In this document: positions 33,712 through 42,500 of the stretch, in pieces
Layout of the letters: every line of letters begins with the position of its first letter
Position numbering within the stretch: the stretch's first letter is position 1
NCBI RefSeq assembly: GCF_014138605.1
Contig: NZ_JACJHX010000016.1
Location: 31,328-78,906, forward strand
Length of the DNA: 47,579 bases
Origin: Peribacillus huizhouensis
Lineage (GTDB): Bacteria > Bacillota > Bacilli > Bacillales > DSM-1321
Reading direction: 5' to 3'
Translations under genes and position numbers: made by a program
The notes under the pieces: model-generated
What the model saw: only the letters and a program-made list of their open reading frames with translations
Database searches by the model: none
Told to the model about the DNA's origin: nothing

Positions 33712-33760
33712 AAAAGCAGGTGGAGAAAAACGACTGTTTTTTCTCCACCTGCTTTATTTT
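33712..33760. terminator. Strong terminator after the SDR gene
   Basis: Stem AAAGCAGGTGGAGAAAAA / TTTTTTCTCCACCTGCTTT with a short ACGACTG-type loop, followed by TATTTT. Serves the minus-strand SDR gene ending at 33828 in reverse and the plus strand as well. Confidence 0.85.
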
Positions 33761-33827
33761 TAGGATTTATCGAACAGCCCCTTCTTTAGCTATAAAGGGA
33801 GTATTCACGTCAAGAAATCGTCTCGAA

Positions 33828-34580
33828 TTATCTTGCAGTAGCTCCACCATCAATAACGAACTCTGCCCCAGTTGTGAAAGAAGATTCATCAGATGCAAGG
33901 AATACAACTGTATGTGCAACTTCTTCGGTATTGCCCATTCTTCCTAGTGGATAAGCGCTATTTAATTCCTCTGTCGTACGTCCAGTTGCTTCTGAAGCAT
34001 AGTCTGTCATTGCAGTTTCAATAAATCCTGGATGAATAGAGTTTACACGCACACCTTTGCCAGCGAATTCAATAGCCGCATCTTTTGACATGATGCGAAC
34101 AGCACCTTTACTTGCCCCGTAAAGAGCATGTCCAGGAGCTCCAAATAAACCAGCAATTGATGAAGCATTAATTATAGAACCTTTCTTTTGTTCTACCATC
34201 ACAGGGATCACATGCTTCATACCAAGGAAAACTCCTGTTACATTTATAGACATTAAACGATTCCATTCATCTAATTCTATTTCAGTAAGAGGTTTGATGA
34301 TATAGATTCCTGCGTTATTAAATAATACATCGATTTTATTGAAATGGCTTCTTGTTTCACTAACAACCTTTTTCCAATCGTCTTCATCACTTACGTTATG
34401 TTGTATGAAAATGGCTTCAGCACCCATTGCTTGAATCTCTTGAGCAGTGTTCATAGCCGCATCTTTATTAATATCAGTAATGACTACCTTTGCCCCTTCT
34501 TTCGCAAATTTTAATGCGGTCTCCTTACCAATTCCAGTTCCTCCGCCAGTAATGATTGCAACTTTGTCTTGTAATCTCAT
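33828..34580 (-). CDS. Short-chain dehydrogenase/reductase (SDR)
   Basis: 250 residues from ATG 34580 (GAGGAAGAG site). Classical SDR: TGGGTGIGKE cofactor loop at residues 11-20, acidic VITDIN after beta-2 (prefers NAD+), NNAGIY near 90, catalytic Ser in NASSIAGLFG near 140, YGASKGA with Tyr/Lys near 155, and PGFIETAM after. Similar to cyclopentanol or 3-oxoacyl reductase-type enzymes. Likely co-transcribed with the MFS gene 49 nt upstream. Substrate unknown. Confidence 0.88.
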   Translation of the reverse strand: MRLQDKVAIITGGGTGIGKETALKFAKEGAKVVITDINKDAAMNTAQEIQAMGAEAIFIQHNVSDEDDWKKVVSETRSHFNKIDVLFNNAGIYIIKPLTEIELDEWNRLMSINVTGVFLGMKHVIPVMVEQKKGSIINASSIAGLFGAPGHALYGASKGAVRIMSKDAAIEFAGKGVRVNSIHPGFIETAMTDYASEATGRTTEELNSAYPLGRMGNTEEVAHTVVFLASDESSFTTGAEFVIDGGATAR

Positions 34581-34628
34581 AATAAACTCTTCCTCTCTTT
34601 AATTATATGTCTTTATCAAAAAATAGAA

Positions 34629-35906
34629 TTAAGCATGCTTTTTTACATCCGGTTTAACAAACATCAAGAATAATATTGAACATAATAGGATTGTACCTGA
34701 CACTACTAAAATGGAATTATTATATCCTTGAATAATATTTTCTTTTGATAAGCCGATAAGAAATCCAGTAGCTACAGGAGCTATCATTCCACCTACATTT
34801 TGAAATGACATTAAAATACTTGCCATAAGTCCACTTCGCTCCGGTACTAGCCTCATCATAATTTGTGGTCCAATTGCAAAGTTTGCACCCGTTAAACCAT
34901 ATGCTGTACCAAATGCAATGACATTCCAAACAGGATTTTGTATAAACACCACACTAGCAACCAACAGACTGCCAATAGCGGCTGCTACACCAATCACAAT
35001 TACACGGGATAAACGCCAATTTTGTGTTTTTGCTAGCACTTTGTCAGAAACCATCGACACTAGAAAAATGATTGCAGCGGAACTTATTCCAATTATTGAA
35101 ACAGAAACTCCCATCTGACTAGAAGTCAGACCTGTTACTTTAGTTAAATAGTTCGGCATCCAGATTGCCGTCCATACGACAAATATAAAAGTAGAGAAGG
35201 CCAGAAATAATGTGAAAATAGAAGTTGGTGAAAAAATGGCCTTTACTACTTCTTTACCACTTTTCTTTTGGACACTATTTGCAACCGGATTTTTTGTTGC
35301 TGCCATTTGCTTTATACTAGAAGGGCTTTCTTTTGTAGTAAACATAAATAGGAGAACCCAAATTACACTTACTCCTCCAAATACAGCAAAAGCAACTTTC
35401 CAGCCAAATGTTGTAAGTCCAATGATTACAGGCGCTAAAACTAACCCTCCTGCTGTTGCTCCTAAAGTAAATAAAGAGCTTGCGACTCCGCGTTTTTCAG
35501 CGGGGAACCACTTATTGATATGACTCATTGCAACTGGACCAAATGGACCTTGAAAGATTCCTAATAGGACTCTATATAGAATCAGCGCACTAAATCCATT
35601 AATCGCTAGAGCCCCAAATTGTATGATGCCCCACGATAGTATAAGAATGGAAAGTATTTTTTTCGTTCCAAACCGATCAGAAAGTGCAGCACCGATAATC
35701 CCAGAAATCGGAAACAACCAATAATAAGCACTTCCCACTAAGCCCCATTGGTTAGAATTCAAACCAAGATCATTCATAATTAAATCCGCTGAAAGGCCGA
35801 TTATATTTTTTCCGGAGAAATTAATTAAATTTCCAAAAAACAAAAACGCAATGATACCCCAAAGAACCCAGCTGTATTTCTTACTCGAATTTAATGCCTT
35901 TTCCAT
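34629..35906 (-). CDS. MFS transporter, anion:cation symporter type
   Basis: 425 residues from ATG 35906 (GGGAGATGG site). Twelve hydrophobic helices in two halves with a central loop near residues 195-220. Motif A is GAALSDRFGTKKIL near 80, with RVLLGIFQGPFGPVAMSHINKWFPAEKRGVA near 110, the ACS-type signature of sugar-acid and aromatic-acid carriers. It likely imports an organic acid or sugar acid oxidised by the adjacent SDR. A GAF-LuxR regulator is divergently encoded. Confidence 0.88.
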   Translation of the reverse strand: MEKALNSSKKYSWVLWGIIAFLFFGNLINFSGKNIIGLSADLIMNDLGLNSNQWGLVGSAYYWLFPISGIIGAALSDRFGTKKILSILILSWGIIQFGALAINGFSALILYRVLLGIFQGPFGPVAMSHINKWFPAEKRGVASSLFTLGATAGGLVLAPVIIGLTTFGWKVAFAVFGGVSVIWVLLFMFTTKESPSSIKQMAATKNPVANSVQKKSGKEVVKAIFSPTSIFTLFLAFSTFIFVVWTAIWMPNYLTKVTGLTSSQMGVSVSIIGISSAAIIFLVSMVSDKVLAKTQNWRLSRVIVIGVAAAIGSLLVASVVFIQNPVWNVIAFGTAYGLTGANFAIGPQIMMRLVPERSGLMASILMSFQNVGGMIAPVATGFLIGLSKENIIQGYNNSILVVSGTILLCSILFLMFVKPDVKKHA

Positions 35907-35913
35907 CTATAAT

Positions 35914-35997
35914 TCCATCTCCCTAAAACATTATCCATCAAGTTAACCTCTTCCTATACTCCATCTCCCTAAAAATATTATTCATAAAGCTAACCTC
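35914..35997 (+). repeat. Two direct repeats upstream of the MFS gene
   Basis: TCCATCTCCCTAAAA...AACCTC occurs at 35914-35950 and again at 35960-35997 (period 46 bp, a few differences). The first contains the MFS ribosome binding site complement, so the duplication includes the translation start region. Confidence 0.7.
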
Positions 35998-36354
35998 ATA
36001 TTGGGAATAATAGTAACAAATCTTTCAATTAGAATATGGATTCACTTCAATTTCTTCTATTAAAGTCATTTGATAAAGGGCTTACAATATTTTGATTGGG
36101 CTCCATCGCATATTGTTCACATGTCAAAGCATGTTGCCTTATAATAGAAATAGGGCATCTCACCCACCCGCTAAGGCCTATCTGGTATTTGCCATACAGA
36201 AATAGGGGAGATCTCCATACTTTTCATGTTTAGAACCACTAATCCCAAGGTCTTTAATCGATGAAATTTTACTCAATAGTGATTCCGTGAATTGAAAGTC
36301 GTCACAAATCGTTCACAATTATTATGTTACAATATCACAGCCACCTAGAACTAT
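35998..36354. other. Intergenic region between MFS gene and regulator
   Basis: No gene seen. The last ~85 nt (from about 36270, GTGATTCCGTGAATTGAAAG) are duplicated with changes at about 38855 upstream of the decayed regulator copy; they may carry the regulator promoter. Confidence 0.5.
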
Positions 36355-36401
36355 CCTATATATTAAGGGTTAATCCTTATTTCACACCCTCAATATATAG
36401 G
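36355..36401 (+). promoter_or_regulatory. Long dyad upstream of the LuxR-type regulator
   Basis: CCTATATATTAAGGGT ... ACCCTCAATATATAGG: 16-bp arms with one mismatch around TAATCCTTATTTCAC, ending 32 nt before the regulator ATG. Conserved in the decayed copy at 38930-38976. Probably an autoregulatory operator or leader hairpin. Confidence 0.7.
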
Positions 36402-36433
36402 TAATTTATCCGTTAAAGGAGATACTTTATTCA

Positions 36434-37903
36434 ATGCGACCTGATTTATTTCCCTATAACGATATATCATTTGAGGAATTTAAAATCTTTCTAAAAAAAA
36501 ATAAAACCCAACTTCAAATGAGTATTAATGTGCAAATAAGATTAGAATTAAATCTATCCAAAGAAGAACAATCTATTATTGAGTTTCTTGCAAGTTCATT
36601 TTTGCAAATTTTAACTGAACCAAATGAAAACAAAGCCCAAATCGACTTAGATACCCTTTTAAAGACTTGGATACAAACGTACTCAATGATTTTGAATCAT
36701 CATTTTTTATACCTATTACACCTTATTCTGGAAAAGTCTTTTGCAAATTTATTAAAAAATTCTGCAGACGTAAAGGCTTATTCCTATATGTTTTACTTAC
36801 CTATTATTGCTACAAAAATTTCTAACCTATTTTCTAATTGGAAGAATGCTATTAAAACTTCAGATGATTTTCATTCCCATTCTTCACAGAGCTTGTTACT
36901 TTCATATTTGGAATTATTTCCAATTCAACAACTTTTTCTTGTTCAGCATCATAATATAACTAGCCCTGTCATATTGGGTTGGGTAAGAACAGAACAAGAA
37001 ACGATCCGAAGAATTCCTTTTTATCCGCTTTTAGATACAGACAATGCTCAATTTAACGAGTTATCTGAGCATTCACTAGCTTTAAATGTTGGTGAAACTA
37101 GCATATATCTATACCCGAAAACAACATTAGATAAGGAACAAGAAGAAACAATCAGAAATTATCTGTTACGTTTTAATGTTTTCGCTAGTAATAATGCACA
37201 ATATGAAAAAACTTTACTAAATAAACTTAAAATTCTAGATGAATTTAATAAAGTACTCATAAGCTACTCTGGAAGCAATGACTTCATAAAAATAATAAAG
37301 GAATGCGAAAGGCTGCTTAACTATAAAAGATGTGTTTTCTATGCATATATCCCTTGGTCAAATGAGTTTAAAGGTGTTATTGGTGAAGAATTATCAAAGG
37401 TTCAAAAAACACAAGGATACGTATATCCGAATCAGTTGTTTCATACCATGCTAATTACAAGAAAGCCAATATTTATTAAAAACCCCGTACATACGGTAAA
37501 AGATGAGACGATTCAGTTATTCAATCTATCTTCACTCATTGTTGCTCCAATATGTCATTATAAAGAAGTTCTCGGTTGGGTGACTTTGGATCAGGTGGGA
37601 AAAGAGTTTGATTGTACGCAAGAGGATTTACAACTTATAGAGGAAGTTTGCAATAGAATAGGATTATTTCTAAAGAATTTCGATCATAATGTATCACCAA
37701 GTAATAATATCGAATTAACTGATCGTGAGTTTAGTGTATTAACTCTCCTAGCAGATGGATACGATAATAAGAAAATGGGAGAGTTCCTTCATCTAAGCGA
37801 GCATACAATTAGAGACTACATAAGTAGTCTTATGTTAAAGTTAAAAGCTAAAAATCGTACCCAAGTTGTATCATCTGGGTTCCGCCTAGGATTGTTAACC
37901 TAA
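36434..37903 (+). CDS. GAF-LuxR-type transcriptional regulator
   Basis: 489 residues from ATG 36434 (AAAGGAGAT site). Residues 1-250 are a helical region not recognised; ~265-405 is a GAF-like sensor (KILDEFNKVLISYSGSNDFI, CERLLNYKRCVFYAYIP, SSLIVAPICHYKEVLGWVTL, LIEEVCNRIGLFLKN). The C-terminus ~415-482 is a LuxR HTH (LTDREFSVLTLLADGYDNKK, LHLSEHTIRDYISSLMLKLK). No receiver domain, so it likely senses a small molecule directly. Divergent from the MFS-SDR pair and followed by a second SDR gene; it probably activates one or both. Confidence 0.8.
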   Translation: MRPDLFPYNDISFEEFKIFLKKNKTQLQMSINVQIRLELNLSKEEQSIIEFLASSFLQILTEPNENKAQIDLDTLLKTWIQTYSMILNHHFLYLLHLILEKSFANLLKNSADVKAYSYMFYLPIIATKISNLFSNWKNAIKTSDDFHSHSSQSLLLSYLELFPIQQLFLVQHHNITSPVILGWVRTEQETIRRIPFYPLLDTDNAQFNELSEHSLALNVGETSIYLYPKTTLDKEQEETIRNYLLRFNVFASNNAQYEKTLLNKLKILDEFNKVLISYSGSNDFIKIIKECERLLNYKRCVFYAYIPWSNEFKGVIGEELSKVQKTQGYVYPNQLFHTMLITRKPIFIKNPVHTVKDETIQLFNLSSLIVAPICHYKEVLGWVTLDQVGKEFDCTQEDLQLIEEVCNRIGLFLKNFDHNVSPSNNIELTDREFSVLTLLADGYDNKKMGEFLHLSEHTIRDYISSLMLKLKAKNRTQVVSSGFRLGLLT

Positions 37904-37926
37904 AGCCATTAATACCGTTTACACGC

Positions 37927-37962
37927 AAAAGGGCAGCCACTCATTAGTGATCTGCCCTTTTT
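37927..37962. terminator. Terminator after the LuxR-type regulator
   Basis: AAAAGGGCAG ... CTGCCCTTTTT with a CACTCATTAGTG inner stem; about 25 nt after the stop codon, shared with the convergent SDR gene. Confidence 0.85.
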
Positions 37963-38024
37963 AATAGAAGTTGTGTGACACATGTTTCGGAATTTGCACA
38001 ACTCTTCCATTTCCCTGTTTTATC

Positions 38025-38768
38025 TTATTGAGCAGTATAACCTCCATCTATCATTAGAGAACTACCTGTGACAAAGTCATTTTCACTCAAGAATATTATT
38101 GCGTGTGCAATTTCATCGGATCTTCCAAGTCTTCCAATCGGGTGTTTCGCAACTAGCTCATCATAGGCTTCACCTAGTGCTTCTTTGTTAACCAAGCCAC
38201 TTTCAACATAACCTGGGCAAACAGCATTTACTCTAATGTTATGTTTTGCGTACTCAAGAGCAACAGATTTAGTCATAATATTAACTGCCCCTTTACTTGC
38301 ATTATAAGCAAACACTCCTGATTTTCCAACGTGCCCTAACATAGAAGCTGTATTCACAATGGAACCGCCACCCGTTTTTAACATTTCACGAATTGCATAT
38401 TTCATCCCAAAAAATACACCGTCTTGGTTAATTCGAATAACTCTATCATAATCTTCGAATGATAATTCGTGAGTAGAGGCCTTTACCGCTACTCCAGCGT
38501 TATTCACCAATACATCAACTTGACCATAATGTTTAACCGTTTCAGAAACTAGGTTTTCTACAGATTTTTCATCGCCAACATCGACCTTCACGAACAAAAC
38601 ATCTGCACCTGTAGCTTTCAATTCTTGCTCAACATCTTTACCGCCTTGTTCGTTATAATCAGCGATCACCACTTTAACCCCTTTAGTTACAAAAGCCTTC
38701 ACAGTAGATAATCCGATACCAGAAGCACCACCTGTTACAATTGCAACCTTGTCACTTAAATTTGTCAT
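38025..38768 (-). CDS. Short-chain dehydrogenase/reductase (SDR), second copy
   Basis: 247 residues from ATG 38768 (GGGGGAATTAC site). TGGASGIGLS at residues 12-21, VIADYN (acidic, NAD+-type), NNAGVA near 90, NTASMLGHVG with the catalytic Ser near 140, YNASKGA near 155, and PGYVESGLV. Moderately similar to the SDR at 33828, not a recent duplicate. Placed after the GAF-LuxR regulator in convergent orientation; may oxidise the same substrate class. Confidence 0.88.
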   Translation of the reverse strand: MTNLSDKVAIVTGGASGIGLSTVKAFVTKGVKVVIADYNEQGGKDVEQELKATGADVLFVKVDVGDEKSVENLVSETVKHYGQVDVLVNNAGVAVKASTHELSFEDYDRVIRINQDGVFFGMKYAIREMLKTGGGSIVNTASMLGHVGKSGVFAYNASKGAVNIMTKSVALEYAKHNIRVNAVCPGYVESGLVNKEALGEAYDELVAKHPIGRLGRSDEIAHAIIFLSENDFVTGSSLMIDGGYTAQ

Positions 38769-38856
38769 ATGTAATTCCCCCTTTGATTATGCAAAATATT
38801 AATATATTTTGTTTGCGCTAAAACTTTGTCCTCATTTTAAAAATTTACTCAAGAGT

Positions 38857-39117
38857 GATTCCGTATTTTGAAAAGTGTCACAAATTCTTCATATTTTTAA
38901 TTTTACAATTTCACAGTAGCTAGAACTATCCTTTATATTGATGGTTAATCCTTATTTCACATCCTCAATATATAGGTAATTCGATAATAAAAAAATGGGG
39001 AAGTTCCTCCATCTAAGCGAGCATACAGTTAGAGACTACATAAGTAGTCTTATGTTAAAGTTAAAAGCTAAAAATCGTCCCCAGTTTTGTCATCTGGGTT
39101 CCATCTAGGATTGCTAA
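38857..39117 (+). pseudogene. Internally deleted copy of the LuxR-type regulator gene
   Basis: Bases 38857-38980 match the 5' flank of the regulator (about 36282-36408), including the long dyad. The sequence then passes directly into GATAATAAAAAAATGGGG and matches bases ~37778-37892 of its 3' end, coding the HTH. About 1.37 kb of coding DNA and the start codon are missing, and the final codons are frame-disrupted (CCCCAGTTTTG). The text AAGCCATTGATGCC...CAAAAGGGCAG at 39233-39269 also matches the regulator's terminator region, interrupted by ~110 nt of foreign sequence (39121-39232). Confidence 0.85.
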
Positions 39118-39271
39118 CTTAATTTCTAAGCAATACACTTTATCATAATTAATATTAAATAAAGCGCCTGGTTCTCCTTCAAAGAGTGGTGACAGCGTAC
39201 TAATATTACGAACATTGGTACGCTTTCCAACTCGTAAAGCCATTGATGCCGCAACAAGCAAAAGGGCAGAT

Positions 39272-39424
39272 CACATCATGCCGCCCGTAAGATGAGAGTA
39301 TGTAATATCTTTAACTCTAGGTGAGAAAAGTGCGGTATAGCGGGATTTTGCTAAATTCTGTCCGTAACATCTTTAACGGAAATATATCGTTTTTCATTAG
39401 ATTGCGTTAGAAAAATGTTAGCAG
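39272..39424 (+). repeat. groEL-tail repeat, copy C
   Basis: ACATCATGCCGCCCGTAAGA, ATGTAATATCTTTAACTC, AGTGCGGTAT, CGTAACATCTTTAACGGA, ATCGTTTTTCATTAGATTGC, GTTAGAAAAATGTTAGCA. Directly follows the truncated terminator AAAAGGGCAG of the deleted regulator copy, so this may be the junction of two acquired blocks. Confidence 0.75.
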
Positions 39425-39498
39425 TCACTATAAGTCCCTCTATATTTCGGTAGAAAGAAACCAGAGCAGTGAAAGTGGGTTAGTCGACTTTTCAGCAC

Positions 39499-39535
39499 AA
39501 AAAGGCTCAAAAGCTTTCAGCTTTTGAGCCTTTTC
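39499..39535. terminator. Terminator of the LTD/PHP protein gene
   Basis: Perfect stem AAAAGGCTCAAAAGC / GCTTTTGAGCCTTTT with a TTTCA-type loop, about 28 nt after the minus-strand stop at 39563. Confidence 0.88.
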
Positions 39536-39562
39536 TTGATAGACTGCCTAATTTCATTTGCC

Positions 39563-42500
39563 TTATTTTTTTACATTTACTTTTGTAACTGAGCTTATAT
39601 TACCAGCCTGATCCTCCGCATAGACAGAAAGATCATTCTTGGCCTCTTGCTTAGCAATTTCAACTGAGAATTGACCTTTTTTATCTGCTACGGCGCTGCC
39701 GAGTATTTTGTTGCCATCTTTTACCTCAACAATCGTACCAGCTTCTGCTTCACCTGTTACCTTTGTCGTATCAGCAGTTATTTTATCCACTTTAGGTTTT
39801 TTTGGTGCTGTTTTATCAATCGTAAATTGTATTGTCGTTACATTTCCTGCTTCGTCTGTTACTACTAATGTATAACTTCCTTCTGCAGTGACCTTCGTTC
39901 CGCTTGCAAACTCTTTACCATCTAATTTTGCTGTACCTTCATTAAAGGTAATCGTGACATTATAATTATAGAAACGATTGTTTTCTACTCCACTAACAAT
40001 AGGTGCTGTTGTGTCTGATTCCGTTGGATCAGACCCTGATGCTCGAGTACCTATTAATTCCCTAGTATCTCTTACACGAATCCGCGTTCCTTGGGCAAAT
40101 TCACCTGAAAGTCCAACGGCTTCTAACGTGTCACCCTTTGCAAGAACGGGTACAGGGACATTGCTTTGGTTCACAATGTAACCATCTGTAAATACTAGCA
40201 CATCACCAGAACCATCATTGATGACATAAGAATTTTCATCGAACTGCGATACAACTTTTCCATTTACCTTAACAAGAAGCCCTTGGTTGGCAGCGGATGT
40301 TGCCTCGCCAGTCGGAACTACCTTTGGTTGAAGAGGTTCACCAGTACCGATTTTAATAACATCTTTAGAGAAATTTGTAAACTCTAATTCTTTGTTATTA
40401 TCAAAAGTCTTAATATGGCCATAAACACGTACTTTATCGCCCAGTTTTAAAGAACCATCTGGAACTTCTTGGAATGCCATGATGCCGCCAGTTTCATCCT
40501 GTAGGTTGAAGGCATCGAAGAATACTCCTGCTCCAGTAGTGACCGTGCCTTCCACAACAACATCTGTTTCATCTGCTAATTTTCTAACATCAGCAATCTT
40601 TGAAACCTCTGTTTCACGATGTGCTAACCAATTTAACGCATTTAGTGTAAATTCGTCATTTCCTTTTGGTTCATAAGATTCATCCATTTGTTTGTCATTA
40701 AAGATGTTCATACCAGAAACAACAATGCGCCCATTATTAATTTCCTCTGATGCGATTAACGGAATAGCAGATCCGCCCGTCTCATCGGAAACAGCATCAT
40801 ACGTATATCCACCTTTAATATTTCCTTGGTAGGTCGTTTCATTTCCCTTCGCAAGGATTGTAACCGTACCGCTTTCTATTAGCGGCTGATTATTATCCCC
40901 AGACAAGCTCGTTCCGCTATAGTAATCGACAAACGATACGCGATCCGTAATATAATTGGAAACTAATCCTGGATGGACTCTGACTGCATAAGGGCTTACC
41001 TTTGGATCGCTCCAGAAGTTTCCGGCTTTACTATCATCAAATACCCCATCGTTGCCTACTCGGATAGCCGAGCCAATATCAGTTAGCAATCCATTATTAA
41101 TAGTAGGGTTTGTACCGTTATTGCTTTTTTCAGCCATTAATAAGGAACCGCCATTTTTCACAAACTTGGCTACTGCAGCATTTTCATCAGCAGTAAGTGC
41201 TGTTCTTGCATGTGTAAGTACTAATACATTTACAGTACTTAATACTTCATCAGTAAGTGCTACTTTATTTTCCGCTACAGTGTATCCTTCTTTTTGAAGC
41301 ATAAGTGTAAAAGCTTTTAAGTTATCTTTATACGATCCACTGTCAGCACTTGTATTTTCGTTGCCGTGAGCAGCATCGATTAATACATTAATGCCCAGCG
41401 GCTCTTTAATTTTTACTGGCAACGAATATTTCACATCACCAATATCCATACCATCATTTGATGTGACAACAACAATTAACTGATGGTCGCCTTTTATCGG
41501 GCTTGTCCATGTAGCTGTTGCTGTTGCTGAGCTCTTCGTTAAAATAGATGAAATGTTATTTGTTCCGATAAAATTATCAGATTTTACTTCATCGTAGTAG
41601 AAGTCTACCTTAAGGTTTTTAATGGCTTCCGTACCGTTATTTGCAACCGTTGCCGTTAATTTAGAAGGGTTCCCTCCAATAATAACGCCACCATCAATAT
41701 TAATATCGTTAACTTTTACATCGACAGATTCTTCTTTTGACCAGATTGGTGAAGAATAAATTTGTTCGCCATCCATTTGTGTAACTTTTACGACAAACCA
41801 TTGCTGGCCGCCTTCTACCGTATAGGATGGGTTCCATGTGAAGTCTTTTTCCATAGGAGAAATCGAATCCACTATTTTTCCACCGTTTGAAATCAATTCT
41901 ACTTTTGCAATTCGATCATCTGATTTATAAGAAGTCGGAAGATATTTATAGTCGCTATCATTATGTGCTTCAGCTACAAGGTCGCTTCCTTTAATGTCAA
42001 ACTTTAATGTTTTGCTATCCACTGTGGAACCCATATAGTATCCATTCGCTAAAACATCCAACGTGAAGTTTGGATCTTCTTCCATGTACACACGCATATT
42101 ACGCATAGAATGAAGAAGTGATTCTTGTGAAAGATCGTCTGCAACGATAACAGTACGAGCATTTACTTGGCCCCAGGTTCCTTCATGATTGTCTTCACCA
42201 TAAGTTGGAGCAACATGCCAGCCTAAATCTAATGCTGAGAAGAATTTACCTTCAGCATTTGCATATCCATAATGTCCAGAACCATTTCCAACTTCTAACA
42301 TCGTAAATAATTTATCTACGTCTTTATTGTACGGTTTAAAGTTGTTAAAAGCATTTGCAGACATATCTGGATGGTTAAATTGACCAACTATGTCATCGTA
42401 TGTCATTACCCATGCGTAATACTGACTTAAGTCTTGGTACTGCTTACCATTGATATTTCGGTCGATAAAATTATCTGAACCGAAGATGTTTGAGTGTCCC

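Noticed and set aside
39061..39261. 66-codon minus-strand frame (…VGKRTNVRNISTLSPLFEGE…)
   Set aside because: Lies across the insertion in the deleted regulator copy; may be a gene fragment but no family was recognised and no RBS is present, so not listed as a gene.
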